Assembly: GCF_001014615.2 (NCBI RefSeq)
Contig: NZ_LBCQ02000003.1
Coordinates: 1-64,000 of the forward strand
DNA length: 64,000 nt
Direction of reading: 5' to 3'
Origin: Aquamicrobium sp. LC103
Lineage (GTDB): Bacteria; Pseudomonadota; Alphaproteobacteria; Rhizobiales; Rhizobiaceae
Under the pieces are notes generated by a model. That model worked only from the letters and a program-made list of their open reading frames with translations, had not been told where the DNA came from and made no database searches. The number at the start of each line of letters is the position of its first letter. Position 1 is the stretch's first letter. The position numbers and the translations under genes were made by a program. This document shows, in pieces, positions 48,987 through 57,642 of the stretch.

Positions 48987-49117
48987 CCTCCCTCGACCGC
49001 TTCATGTGGCAAGTGACGGACAGCCTCGCCTCCCTCCCCGTTTTCCCCACGCTGATCATGTGCGCCTGCCTTGGTGCGGCGCTGATCGTGGGCGCAGCAG
49101 AAGGTATGCCTCGATGA
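48983..49117 (+). CDS. Small membrane protein (44 aa)
   Basis: ATG 48983 overlaps the previous stop as ATGA, and its own stop overlaps the next ATG at 49114. One hydrophobic helix (FPTLIMCACLGAALIVGAA). Support comes from the tight start-stop coupling on both sides. Confidence 0.5.
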   Translation: MTSLDRFMWQVTDSLASLPVFPTLIMCACLGAALIVGAAEGMPR

Positions 49118-49329
49118 GCATTTCATTCCGCATCCGCCAGAATGGCCAGACGGTCGCAAAGGTTACAAGCCCGCTCACTATCGAGGCTGAAGCCGAAATA
49201 ATGCACTACGCGCGACAGTACCGGGCCGACGGCGAAATCACCATCGAACACAACGCGGCCGGTCATTGGAAGCGCTTCGCGTACCTGTGCCAGTGGCCGC
49301 TGCCCGCCGGAGAGGCATCCGATGCTTGA
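49114..49329 (+). CDS. Early hypothetical protein (71 aa)
   Basis: ATG 49114. SFRIRQNGQTVAKVTSPLTIEAEAEIMHYARQY gives a beta-hairpin plus helix; ends PLPAGEASDA. Overlaps the next gene by 8 bases. Unknown. Confidence 0.55.
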   Translation: MSISFRIRQNGQTVAKVTSPLTIEAEAEIMHYARQYRADGEITIEHNAAGHWKRFAYLCQWPLPAGEASDA

Positions 49330-49546
49330 AGCCCGCGCGACACAGACAAGCAGGTACGAGCGACGCACCGACAACATCTTCGGCAAGGTGGATAGCTTTC
49401 GCCTTGTCCACGAGTACCGCGTCCAGGTTCGCATTGGGAACCTCTACTTCACTTCGAACAAGACCTACGCGAACGCTGGGGCCGCTCATAGAGCCGCATT
49501 GCGCATGCAGGAGCGAGACCCGCGCCATCGCAACCGCGGCTGCTGA
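49322..49546 (+). CDS. Early hypothetical protein (74 aa)
   Basis: ATG 49322. VHEYRVQVRIGNLYFTSNKTYANAGAAHRAALRM, basic C-terminus. Overlaps the previous gene by 8 bases. Unknown. Confidence 0.5.
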   Translation: MLEARATQTSRYERRTDNIFGKVDSFRLVHEYRVQVRIGNLYFTSNKTYANAGAAHRAALRMQERDPRHRNRGC

Positions 49547-49709
49547 TCTGGGCGACCGGCTTGCCGCCGCGCCCGAGAAGCCGACCGGGTTCCTCGAATA
49601 CACGCTCCGCACGACGTTCCGCGACCTCGCCCGCATCTATGGGTTCGGCGGCGCGCGCCAGATCGTGGCGGAAATCATCAACGACGAAGCAGACAGGAGG
49701 CGCACATGA
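49512..49709 (+). CDS. Early hypothetical protein with unresolved start
   Basis: Open frame ending at 49709 with clear coding character (DLGDRLAAAPEKPTGFLEYTL; FRDLARIYGFGGARQIVAEI). No ATG, GTG or TTG in phase lies between the probable N-terminus and residue 45; CTG 49548 is the only candidate near the upstream gene. The preceding gene's end is in another frame, so a frameshift joining the two is possible. Confidence 0.4.
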   Translation, partial: SETRAIATAAADLGDRLAAAPEKPTGFLEYTLRTTFRDLARIYGFGGARQIVAEIINDEADRRRT

Positions 49710-50530
49710 ACGCCGAACCGCAGACCATTGAAGCAGAAGAAGTCGAGACGTTCGAGCACGTTTCCGAGCCAGCCGGACGCGTCGTGGCGCAGGCAGGGCA
49801 GTCCCTCGCCGCTCGCCAGCAGCAGGACAATCTGCCAGCCACCGCAACGCCGATGGCGATGATCGACCGAGCTTTGGCGATGGGTGCCGATCCTGGCACG
49901 CTCGAAAAGCTGTTGGCGCTGCAGGAGCGATGGGAGGCCAATCAGGGCCGGAAAGCTTTCGACGAGGCAATGGCCGCTGCCAAGGCGGAAATCCCGACGA
50001 TCCGCAAGAACCGGACAGTCGATTTCACGTCGAGCAAGGGGCGGACGCACTATCGGCACGAAGACCTTGCCGAGATCGCCAGCACCATCAATCCGGTGCT
50101 CGGCAAGCACGGGCTTTCTTACCGCTACCGCGTCCAGTCGGAGGTCAACGCGCCAATCAGCGTGACGTGCATCGTCTCGCACCGTCTTGGGTATTCCGAG
50201 GAAACGACCCTGACCGGCCCTCGGGACGACAGCGGCAACAAGAACAGCCTCCAGCAGGTCGGGAGCACCCTGACCTATCTCCAGCGCATGACGCTCAAGG
50301 CCGCGCTCGGCCTGGCTGCGTCCGAGGATGACGATGCCAAAGCATCGGGCCAGTCCGGCGGACCGATCACCGAAGAACAGGCATCGAAGGTTCGGGCACT
50401 GATCGAGGAGACCGGTACGGATATCGCGAAGTTCTGCCAGTATCTCGGCATCGAGGCGATACCGGAGATCCCGGCGTCTGAGCTGCCTCGCGTCCTGACG
50501 ATGCTCCAAAAGAAGCGGAGCGCCGCGTGA
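49706..50530 (+). CDS. erf: Erf-family ssDNA annealing protein
   Basis: 274 residues. Erf core: VDFTSSKGRTHYRHEDLAEI, INPVLGKHGLSYRYRVQ and STLTYLQRMTLKAALGLAASEDDD, the usual conserved blocks. A Gln-rich N-terminal part and a C-terminal HeH-like helix pair flank it. Pairs complementary strands and, together with the exonuclease encoded next, drives phage recombination. Confidence 0.9.
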   Translation: MNAEPQTIEAEEVETFEHVSEPAGRVVAQAGQSLAARQQQDNLPATATPMAMIDRALAMGADPGTLEKLLALQERWEANQGRKAFDEAMAAAKAEIPTIRKNRTVDFTSSKGRTHYRHEDLAEIASTINPVLGKHGLSYRYRVQSEVNAPISVTCIVSHRLGYSEETTLTGPRDDSGNKNSLQQVGSTLTYLQRMTLKAALGLAASEDDDAKASGQSGGPITEEQASKVRALIEETGTDIAKFCQYLGIEAIPEIPASELPRVLTMLQKKRSAA

Positions 50531-51162
50531 TGACCGAGATTGTTCAGGGAACACCGGAATGGTTCGCGGCGCGCTGCGGATTGGTCACGGCCAGCAAGGT
50601 CGCTGACGTGGTGGCGCGCACCAAGAGCGGATGGGCTGCGTCTCGCGCCAACTATGAGGCCCAGCTCATTGCCGAGCGTCTGACGGGCGTCGTCGCGGAA
50701 GGGTTCAGCAATGGCGCAATGCAGTGGGGCACGGACACCGAGCCCCATGCTCGCGTGGCCTATGAGTTCTATCGCAATGTCGACGTGGTCGAGACAGAGT
50801 TCGTCGTGCATCCGCGCTTTGCCGAGAGCGGAGCATCGCCGGACGGCCTTGTCAACGAAGACGGCCTTGTCGAGATCAAGTGTCCAAACACCGCAACGCA
50901 CATCGACACGCTACTCGGCGCGGCAGTGCCGGCGAAATACCTGACGCAGATGCAGTGGCAGATGGCATGCACCGGACGGGCGTGGTGCGATTTCGTCAGT
51001 TTTGATCCGAGGATGCCCGAAAGCATGCGCCTGTTCGTGGCCCGCGTTGCTCGCGATGCTGAGCGCATTGCCGAGCTTGAGGCAGAGGTCGAGACGTTCC
51101 TCTCCGAACTGCGCCAGAAGGTCGATCGGCTTCGCGTCGCCTATGATCTGGAGGTCGCATAG
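50530..51162 (+). CDS. YqaJ-type recombination exonuclease
   Basis: 210 residues from ATG 50530. TPEWFAARCGLVTASKVADV (N-terminal), WGTDTEPHARVAYEF, SGASPDGLVNEDGLVEIKCP (D-x-E-x-K nuclease site) and YLTQMQWQMACTG give the complete lambda-exonuclease/YqaJ pattern. It generates 3' single strands for the Erf protein. Overlaps Erf's stop. Confidence 0.93.
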   Translation: MTEIVQGTPEWFAARCGLVTASKVADVVARTKSGWAASRANYEAQLIAERLTGVVAEGFSNGAMQWGTDTEPHARVAYEFYRNVDVVETEFVVHPRFAESGASPDGLVNEDGLVEIKCPNTATHIDTLLGAAVPAKYLTQMQWQMACTGRAWCDFVSFDPRMPESMRLFVARVARDAERIAELEAEVETFLSELRQKVDRLRVAYDLEVA

Positions 51163-51164
51163 CC

Positions 51165-51938
51165 ATGTCGCGCGCCGTCATCGTCATCAATGGGAACTAT
51201 GATCGCGACCGGGCCTCGCAATGGGCAAGGGGCGCCCCGACGGGCTGCATAATAGAGTTCAAGCAGTCAAAGCGCACCCTCGACCAGAACGCGCGCCTGT
51301 GGGCCTGCCTGACGGAAATAGCCCGCAAGGTCGATTGGTACGGGCAGAAGCTTCCGGCTGACGACTGGAAGGACGTGTTCACCGCTGCCCTGCGCCGGAC
51401 CCGCGTAGTGCCAGGCATCGACGCCGGCACGTTCGTCCCGCTCGGCATGCGCACCTCAGACATGACCAAGCAGGAGTTTTCCGACTTGCTCGAGCTGATC
51501 AACGCCTTTGCCGCCGAGCGCGGCATTACCTTTGACGACGCAGACGAGAATTCATCGGCCGCCCCCTCAGCCGATGAAGAAGGGAGCGGACAGGTGGCCC
51601 CATCGCCGTCCGCTCCCGATAGTTCCGCCCTACCGGGCGATGAGGGCGAGGCAGAGCAGGTGGAAGCCGGGGATGGTCCTACGGCAGGCTCTGCCTCGCC
51701 CGATCCTGTCAAATCCGAGCTTCAACGCGAGTGCATCGACAACATGATCCGCGCCGCCACCGATGCCGACAAGGCGAAGCGCGAAGAGCTCGTGTCCAAG
51801 GCCTACACGGCCTGGCTCAAAGAGCTTCCGGACGATGAGCCGTTCGTGAAACGCGTCTTCGAAACCTGCTGCCGGCTGGTGGAAGACCAGTCGCAGGCAG
51901 AGACGGCGCGCAAGTATCTCATGGCGAAGGTAGCGTGA
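51165..51938 (+). CDS. NinB-like recombination protein with low-complexity tail
   Basis: 257 residues. The N-terminal about 120 residues match NinB: EFKQSKRTLDQNARLWACL, DWKDVFTAALRR, LGMRTSDMTKQEFSDLLELI. A Ser/Glu/Pro/Asp-rich linker (about 130-190) leads to a C-terminal helical domain (about 190-257) without an assigned family. NinB relatives bind ssDNA and branched DNA. Confidence 0.85.
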   Translation: MSRAVIVINGNYDRDRASQWARGAPTGCIIEFKQSKRTLDQNARLWACLTEIARKVDWYGQKLPADDWKDVFTAALRRTRVVPGIDAGTFVPLGMRTSDMTKQEFSDLLELINAFAAERGITFDDADENSSAAPSADEEGSGQVAPSPSAPDSSALPGDEGEAEQVEAGDGPTAGSASPDPVKSELQRECIDNMIRAATDADKAKREELVSKAYTAWLKELPDDEPFVKRVFETCCRLVEDQSQAETARKYLMAKVA

Positions 51939-52531
51939 TGGCTGAAGCGTATCCACTTCACTGGCCTGCTGGCTGGCCGCGCACCGAGCAGCCCCAACAG
52001 TCGCGGTTCGATGTGTCGTTTACGGCGGCGCGCGATGGCCTGATGGAGCAAATCAGGCTCTTGAACGGTCGATACCCGGTCTTGTCGACCAACATCGAGC
52101 TTCGCCGTGATGGTCTGCCCTACTCCAACCAGCGAAGTCCTGAGGACACCGGCGTTGCTGTCTACTTCGAGCGGAAGGGCAAGCAGATGGTGTTCGCCTG
52201 CGACCGCTGGAAGACGGTCAAGGACAACATGCGTGCCATTCAGAAGACCATCGAGGCGATGCGCGGCATCGAACGGTGGGGCGCATCGGACATGCTCGAG
52301 CGTGCATTCTCCGCATTCGAGGCGCTGCCCGCGCCGGGCGCAACCGCGCGCCGGTCATGGCGTGAGGTTCTTGGCTTCCCGCCTTCGGCTCGCCCCGACC
52401 GCGAAGGGATCGAGGTTGCCTACCGCTCGGAAGCCAAGCGCGCCCATCCCGACGCCGGAGGCTCGACCGAAGCGTTCACCGAACTCCAGCAGGCGCGTGA
52501 CGAAGCCTTGCGCGCAGTCGGGGGGTCATGA
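51938..52531 (+). CDS. Protein with C-terminal J-domain
   Basis: 197 residues from ATG 51938. The N-terminal about 130 residues are a conserved phage segment (ALLFDVSFTAARDGL...NIELRRDGLPYSNQRSPEDTGVAVYF...WKTVKDNMRAI). The C-terminus (about 140-195) is a J-domain: SWREVLGFPPSA, YRSEAKRAHPDAGGS with the HPD tripeptide, and a final helix. J-domains activate DnaK, so it may bring the host chaperone to a phage replication complex. Confidence 0.8.
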   Translation: MAEAYPLHWPAGWPRTEQPQQSRFDVSFTAARDGLMEQIRLLNGRYPVLSTNIELRRDGLPYSNQRSPEDTGVAVYFERKGKQMVFACDRWKTVKDNMRAIQKTIEAMRGIERWGASDMLERAFSAFEALPAPGATARRSWREVLGFPPSARPDREGIEVAYRSEAKRAHPDAGGSTEAFTELQQARDEALRAVGGS

Positions 52532-52932
52532 TGGCGCGCCCCGTTGCAGAATGGATCGGCAAACACCACGGCGTGAACATCCCTCCCCGCGTACGCTTAC
52601 GTGTCTTCGACCGGCATAGCGGCATCTGCCACCTGTGCAAGCTCCCGATCAAGAGCGGCGAAACTTGGCAGGCTGATCACGTCGTTGCCCTTATCAACGG
52701 CGGCGAGCATCGAGAGGCGAACCTGGCTCCGGCGCATTCTCACTGCCACGTCGGCAAGACAGCACGCGATCTTGCCGAGAAGTCGAAAGTTGCGCGCGTC
52801 CGCCAAAAGCACACAGGCGCAAAGCGCTCGAAGCAATCCATCCATTCGCGCGGGTTCGACCGCAAGGAACGCGATCAGAAGCCCTCCCTGCCGCCGCGCT
52901 CAATGTTCCAGCCCAAGGAGGCAGACGCATGA
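52531..52932 (+). CDS. HNH endonuclease (small)
   Basis: 133 residues from ATG 52531. HNH core CHLCKLPIKSGETWQADHVVALINGGEH then NLAPAHSHCHVGK (about 32-72) with two Cys pairs. Small HNH proteins next to recombination genes can cut DNA at packaging or homing sites. Basic C-terminus. Confidence 0.82.
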   Translation: MARPVAEWIGKHHGVNIPPRVRLRVFDRHSGICHLCKLPIKSGETWQADHVVALINGGEHREANLAPAHSHCHVGKTARDLAEKSKVARVRQKHTGAKRSKQSIHSRGFDRKERDQKPSLPPRSMFQPKEADA

Positions 52933-53876
52933 ACAATAAAGCACTGGCAGCGGCGCTTATGGAGTTTGATAGCGGCTGCGACGTGGACGAAGCACAAGCC
53001 ATCATCAACGCCTATCTCGACAAGGCTATTACCGACGATATGAAAAAGGTTGCGCGCCGGTTGCGCAGGTACTTAGCCGCCCATCTGGTTGTGGAAGCCG
53101 CCGACCTCATCGAAGCGCAGGCGGCGAAGATAGCGGAGCTTGAGCGCGAACAGCAACGCGCCGAGAAGGCCGAAGCCAGCGCAGCGGTGAAGGCGTTGGA
53201 ACGCATCGCAGAGGCCAGCACGATCAGCCTTAATGTGGCAACGGCAACAGAGGCCATGAACGCCGTTCGGGCCATCGCTAAATCCGCCCTCACACAGCCA
53301 GCCGCACCGCAGGAAGCGGACGATTGGCACGACGATCCGAGCGCCGATGAAAGGTGGAATGCCGGGCTCGATTTCGGAATGAAACAGCTATGTGCTGCTG
53401 TTGGCGTCGATCCAGACGCGGTAATGTGGGACGCGGCAACCGAGACGCTGGATGGCGACGTGCAGTCGGTCATCTGGAATATCCTTCGGGCGCGCTTCGG
53501 GGAGGACTTCCCAGCCGCACCGCAGGAAGCCGAGGTGGTGGTGGGAAACGTTGCAGAGGCGATATTGCTCCGCGTCCGCAAGTTCATCGTTGCCGAACAC
53601 AGACACGTCCACCTTCTTAGCGACCCCAAAACGGAGTTTGCGACAAGTCGGGATGAGACCGACCTACAGCACGCTCAGCTGACAGCGTTCTCCGTCGCGC
53701 AAGTCGATCGGGCGTTGCGCATTGTTCGCAAACGATACTCCCCTCCCGCACAGGCAGTAACGGAGGCGCAGGTAGAGGCGGCGACATCAGTGCTGCTTGG
53801 CCGCGTCAATGCGCCAGAGGCAGAAGTGTATGCGGCCGCACGCGCTGCCCTCGCAGCCGCGCAGGGAGGGAAGTGA
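52929..53876 (+). CDS. Coiled-coil hypothetical protein (315 aa)
   Basis: Helical N-terminal half (about 1-115, Ala/Glu/Arg-rich coiled coil). Two copies of an AAPQEA(D/E) spacer (about 120 and 198) flank a middle part (DERWNAGLDFGMKQLCAAVGV), then a C-terminal helix with EAEVYAAARAALAAAQ. Unknown. Confidence 0.6.
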   Translation: MNNKALAAALMEFDSGCDVDEAQAIINAYLDKAITDDMKKVARRLRRYLAAHLVVEAADLIEAQAAKIAELEREQQRAEKAEASAAVKALERIAEASTISLNVATATEAMNAVRAIAKSALTQPAAPQEADDWHDDPSADERWNAGLDFGMKQLCAAVGVDPDAVMWDAATETLDGDVQSVIWNILRARFGEDFPAAPQEAEVVVGNVAEAILLRVRKFIVAEHRHVHLLSDPKTEFATSRDETDLQHAQLTAFSVAQVDRALRIVRKRYSPPAQAVTEAQVEAATSVLLGRVNAPEAEVYAAARAALAAAQGGK

Positions 53877-54124
53877 TGAAGCTGACGAGGCGTCATCTGA
53901 CCGTGCTCGAGTTTCTGTCAGCAATAGAGGGTTGGTGTGCACCGGCGCGCCTACCGGATGGCAATCGCCGCCACGTCGGGGCCTCGGCCCATACGCTGAC
54001 GGAACTGAAGCGGCTCGGGTTCATCGAGTATGGGAAGGAGCCGGCGCATAGCCTCTATGGCTATCGCATCACCGATGCCGGCCGCGCAGCGCTGGAATCT
54101 GACAACGGTAAGGGAGGGAAATGA
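53876..54124 (+). CDS. Small winged-helix protein
   Basis: 82 residues from ATG 53876 after GGGAGGG. LTRRHLTVLEFLSAI, LTELKRLGFIEYGKEPAHSLYGYRITDAGRAAL has the winged-helix order (helix-helix-wing). Probably a small DNA-binding regulator or excision co-factor near the integrase. Confidence 0.65.
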   Translation: MKLTRRHLTVLEFLSAIEGWCAPARLPDGNRRHVGASAHTLTELKRLGFIEYGKEPAHSLYGYRITDAGRAALESDNGKGGK

Positions 54125-54321
54125 TGTCGAGGGTGGCTGACCAAGCGCCCTCTCGCGTCCGCACCAGCGAGAAAGCGATCCGCTCCGCCTTGAAGGCCAT
54201 CCAGGACGCCGGGCTGCCTGTGGATAAGGTGTGCGTATCCGGTGGACTGATTGAAATCCACTGCCGGTCCGTTGCTGGCGATCGCCCAGAAAACAAGGAT
54301 AGCGGCCTCGAAGAATGGTGA
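54124..54321 (+). CDS. Small protein, possible excisionase
   Basis: 65 residues from ATG 54124, preceded by GGGAGGG. EKAIRSALKAIQDAGLPVDKVCVSGGLIEIHC is a helix-strand-strand unit. It directly precedes the integrase, overlapping it by 7 bases. A recombination directionality role is inferred from position alone. Confidence 0.5.
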   Translation: MSRVADQAPSRVRTSEKAIRSALKAIQDAGLPVDKVCVSGGLIEIHCRSVAGDRPENKDSGLEEW

Positions 54322-55397
54322 GGTTGCCAGTGAAGGTCGATTATCCCGGGCTCCTAGTGGAGCCCTTGCCGTCAGGAAACACGCGATACCGAGTTCGGCC
54401 TGAGGGCGAGCGGAAGAAGCGGATCCGCATTCACTGCGGCCCGGGCCATGATGATTTTCAGAGGCAGTATCTGGCAGCCAGGCGTGGAGAAAAGCCAGAA
54501 CCGCTAAAGGTGGCGTCGGATTACGCTAAGCCTCGTTCGATCGCATGGCTCGTGAGCACCTATCTGGAGTACCTCGAAGCTCGCGTAAAAGCTGGAACAA
54601 CGAGCCACAAGACGCTGAAGAAAAAGCGAAACCTGCTCAACCGGCTTCTCGCGCGGCCCGACAAGAAGATGCTGATCCCTCAGGAAAAGCTAATCCAAAT
54701 GCAGGATGATATGGGAGCAACGCCGGCGCAGGCGGACGCTTTCATCGAAGCGGTTGCTGTGATGTACGACTGGGCGATCGAGCGCAAACACATCGGAACG
54801 AACCCCGCTCGCGGCATCAAGTCGGTGTACGAGAAAGGCGATGGCGCAACGCCGTGGAAGGCGGCCGACGTAAGAGCTTTCTACAAAATACATGCGGCCG
54901 GCACCAAGGCTCATGTTGCCATGTCGGTGCTTCTTTGGACCGGGTGCCGAATTGAGGATCTGACCATCCTCGGCAGGGCTCACGAATGCGTTCTAGACGG
55001 CATCGAGGCACTTCGGTGGCAGCCGCTCAAAAAAGGTTCCTCGGAAGTCACGATGCCCCTCCTCCCGCCCTTAAAAGCAGCAACCAGGGTGCCGAAGATT
55101 CAGGGCGCGACCTACGTGCTTGGCCGTGGTGGGAAACCGTTCTCAAGCGGTGACAGCATGTCGGCGATGTTCAAGCGGTGGTGCAAGGACGCCGGGCTTG
55201 GTCATCTGTCCGCGCATGGCGTCCGGAAAGGCCTTGCCGAGCTGCTCGCTGAGCTAGGCTGCAGCCAGTACGAGATCATGGCGATCCTTGGCCATTCGGA
55301 GGCCAAGACGAGCGAGGTTTACACGCGTCGGGTCGAGCGCTGGAAGCTTGCCAAGACTGCCGTCGAAAAGATCGATGTGTCCCACGCATGGGGTTGA
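54315..55397 (+). CDS. int: Tyrosine-recombinase integrase
   Basis: 360 residues. The core-binding domain spans about 70-170. The catalytic domain has Arg in TGCRIEDL, the HGVR box (SAHGVRKGLAEL), His in ILGHSEAKTS and Tyr in SEVYTRRVER, so all catalytic residues are present. Ends 56 bases from the 3' end of a tRNA-Leu gene. It would recombine the phage attachment site with that tRNA. Confidence 0.93.
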   Translation: MVRLPVKVDYPGLLVEPLPSGNTRYRVRPEGERKKRIRIHCGPGHDDFQRQYLAARRGEKPEPLKVASDYAKPRSIAWLVSTYLEYLEARVKAGTTSHKTLKKKRNLLNRLLARPDKKMLIPQEKLIQMQDDMGATPAQADAFIEAVAVMYDWAIERKHIGTNPARGIKSVYEKGDGATPWKAADVRAFYKIHAAGTKAHVAMSVLLWTGCRIEDLTILGRAHECVLDGIEALRWQPLKKGSSEVTMPLLPPLKAATRVPKIQGATYVLGRGGKPFSSGDSMSAMFKRWCKDAGLGHLSAHGVRKGLAELLAELGCSQYEIMAILGHSEAKTSEVYTRRVERWKLAKTAVEKIDVSHAWG

Positions 55398-55452
55398 CGT
55401 GGGACACAATGCCCTTGAACGTCTTGAACCATAAAGATTTTTAGATGGGTGC

Positions 55453-55490
55453 TGGTGCGGTCGAGAAGACTCGAACTTCCACGGGTTGCC
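55453..55490. other. Presumed prophage attachment site (att core)
   Basis: The integrase gene abuts the 3' end of an intact tRNA-Leu, the arrangement in which tyrosine integrases use the tRNA 3' part as att core. A second copy should lie left of position 1 and was not seen, so exact core length is undefined. Confidence 0.55.
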
Positions 55491-55537
55491 CCACAGCGAC
55501 CTCAACGCTGCGCGTCTACCAATTCCGCCACGACCGC
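55453..55537 (-). tRNA. tRNA-Leu (anticodon GAG)
   Basis: Minus strand, 5' end at 55537. Acceptor GCGGTCG/CGACCGC is fully paired, anticodon stem CAGCG/CGCTG holds loop TTGAGGT, there is a long type II variable arm, T-arm TTCGAGT, and encoded CCA (55455-55453). It is intact, so integration restores its 3' end. Confidence 0.93.
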
Positions 55538-55723
55538 ACGCCGCGCAGGTGCCGGTTTGGGCCGGCCCGGCGCATGTAGCAAATCGGGTTATGGGAGACA
55601 AGTGTGCTTTCGCGCTTTTCGAGGATAATTGCGTGAGTTTGTTCACACGCCGCACGCGCCCCGCGGAACTGGACGTTTCGCCGCGAAAGGGACATATGAA
55701 GGGAGCATTGCGGAACCGGTCAG

Positions 55724-56467
55724 ATGCTCGAACGAAACCTCATCAACGTCTCCTTTCTTCCCACCCTTGGCGACAGCCCCGTCGAATGGCGGATAGAGCC
55801 GGGACTGCTCGACTATGAAGCGGCGGTCGCGGCGATGGAAAACCGCGCGGCGGCGATTCGCGACGACACGGCACCCGAACTCGTCTGGCTCGTCGAGCAT
55901 CCGCCGCTCTATACCGGCGGGACCAGCGCGACCGCCGCCGACCTGATCGACGCGGAGCGCTTTCCGGTCTACCAGACCGGGCGCGGCGGCGAATACACCT
56001 ATCACGGACCCGGCCAGCGCGTGGCCTATGTGATGCTCGACCTGAAACGGCGGCGCGAGGACGTGCGCGCCTTCGTGGCCGCGCTGGAGGAATGGATCAT
56101 CCGCTCGCTCGCGCGCTTCAACGTGCGCGGCGAACGCCGCGAGGACCGCGTCGGCGTATGGGTCGCCCGCCCGGACCGCCCGCCCCTGCCCGACGGCTCG
56201 CCCGCCGAGGACAAGATCGCGGCGATCGGCATCCGGCTGCGCAAATGGGTGAGCTTCCACGGCATCGCCGTGAACGTCGAACCCGACCTCGGCCACTATG
56301 GCGGCATCGTGCCTTGCGGGATTTCCGGCCACGGCGTCACCAGCCTGGTCGACCTCGGCCTGCCGGTGACGATGGCCGACTACGACGTCGCGCTGAAGAC
56401 GGCCTTCGAGGAGGTCTTCGGTGAGGTCGCTTCCGAGGAGGCGATTCGCGAACCGGCGAAGGACTGA
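55724..56467 (+). CDS. lipB: Octanoyl-ACP:protein transferase
   Basis: 247 residues. Transfers octanoyl from ACP to lipoyl domains of 2-oxoacid dehydrogenases. Motifs: [38 protein letters not shown] (catalytic Lys) and [12 protein letters not shown] (catalytic Cys), at usual spacing. First host gene beyond the tRNA; intact, so the prophage does not disrupt it. Confidence 0.95.
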   Translation: MLERNLINVSFLPTLGDSPVEWRIEPGLLDYEAAVAAMENRAAAIRDDTAPELVWLVEHPPLYTGGTSATAADLIDAERFPVYQTGRGGEYTYHGPGQRVAYVMLDLKRRREDVRAFVAALEEWIIRSLARFNVRGERREDRVGVWVARPDRPPLPDGSPAEDKIAAIGIRLRKWVSFHGIAVNVEPDLGHYGGIVPCGISGHGVTSLVDLGLPVTMADYDVALKTAFEEVFGEVASEEAIREPAKD

Positions 56468-56576
56468 GCGTCCGACGCTATCCTGAGAATTCGCAATTTC
56501 GAACCCGCGCGGACGCATTCTGCGCGGGCATGGTTTGTCTGCGATCCCCTTCTGTCGGGAACCTGCGACGCCGCAA

Positions 56577-56666
56577 TCACATGGCGCCGATGAGCATTGC
56601 CATGGCGACGATGAAAGCACTCATGGACACGAGGGAAACGACATCCCGGATCAGATCGGTCAACAT
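56577..56666 (-). CDS. Small single-TM peptide (29 aa)
   Basis: ATG 56666 with AGGAG six bases upstream; frame to TGA 56577. Sequence is an amphipathic start (MLTDLIRDVVSLVSM) followed by a hydrophobic helix. Such short membrane peptides occur in rhizobial genomes. Support is limited to the ribosome site and helix. Confidence 0.45.
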   Translation of the reverse strand: MLTDLIRDVVSLVSMSAFIVAMAMLIGAM

Positions 56667-56955
56667 ACCCATCTCCTGTTTGCGATGTGTTTTCCTTATG
56701 TTCCATTTTTGTTCACGCGTCAAGGCGATAGCTGACGCAAGGTAAGGCGTTTTCCGCCCTACGCGCCGCGGTGGTTAAGAAAGGATGAAGTCCCGCCGAG
56801 CGTCGCGACGCCGGAAGGAGCTAACCGCCTGGCATGGGAGGGACAGGTTCGCCCGAAGGGCTGGTCGACATGCCTCCGCAGGCATGCATGATGGAGAGTT
56901 CTCCGCCTGCCCGTTCGAGCGCCGCAGCGAAGCGGAGAACGGATCGGTCGACGCC
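56667..56955. other. Intergenic region, lipB/lolD
   Basis: No convincing coding frame. Contains GC-rich inverted repeats around 56870-56920. No confident terminator or promoter was picked out. Confidence 0.3.
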
Positions 56956-57642
56956 CTAGACGTCGACGACCTTGCCCTCGGAAAGCGTTACCCGCCGGTC
57001 CATGCGGGCGGCCAGCTCGTGATTGTGCGTGGCGATCAGCGCCGTGAGACCTGACTGGCGCACCAGCGCCTCCAGCGCCTCGAAAACATAGGATGCGGTC
57101 GAGGGATCGAGATTGCCGGTCGGCTCGTCGGCGAGGAGAAGCAGCGGCGCGTTGGCGACCGCCCGCGCGATGGCGACCCGCTGCTGCTCGCCGCCGGAAA
57201 GCTCCGCCGGGCGATGATTGGCCCGCGGTCCGATCTTCATGTAGTCGAGCAGTTGAACGGCGCGTTCGCGCGCGGCCGTCTCGCTCAGGCCGCGAATGAG
57301 CTGTGGCAGGACGATGTTCTCCAGGGCGGAGAACTCCGGCAGCAGATGGTGGAACTGATAGACGAAACCGATGTCGTTGCGGCGGATCGCCGTGCGTTCG
57401 TCGTCGGAGAGCCGTCCGCAGGCGCGCCCGTCGAGGATGACGTCGCCGCTGTTCGGCCGCTCCAGAAGCCCGGCCGTATGCAGCAGCGTCGACTTGCCGG
57501 CGCCGGACGGCGCGACGAGCGCCACCATCTCGCCGCGCTTCAGCGTGAAATCGGCGCCGGAAAGGATCGTCAGCTTGCGCGGTCCCTCGTCGTAGTAACG
57601 TTCGACCGCCTTGAGTTCGAGAAGTGTGCCTGCCGCCATCAT
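56956..57642 (-). CDS. lolD: Lipoprotein-releasing ABC transporter ATPase
   Basis: 228 residues from ATG 57642, overlapping the LolC/E stop as ATGA. Walker [12 protein letters not shown], signature [14 protein letters not shown], Walker [14 protein letters not shown] and His in [12 protein letters not shown] are all present. Extracts lipoproteins from the inner membrane with LolC/E. Longer upstream frame is rejected as overlap. Confidence 0.93.
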   Translation of the reverse strand: MMAAGTLLELKAVERYYDEGPRKLTILSGADFTLKRGEMVALVAPSGAGKSTLLHTAGLLERPNSGDVILDGRACGRLSDDERTAIRRNDIGFVYQFHHLLPEFSALENIVLPQLIRGLSETAARERAVQLLDYMKIGPRANHRPAELSGGEQQRVAIARAVANAPLLLLADEPTGNLDPSTASYVFEALEALVRQSGLTALIATHNHELAARMDRRVTLSEGKVVDV

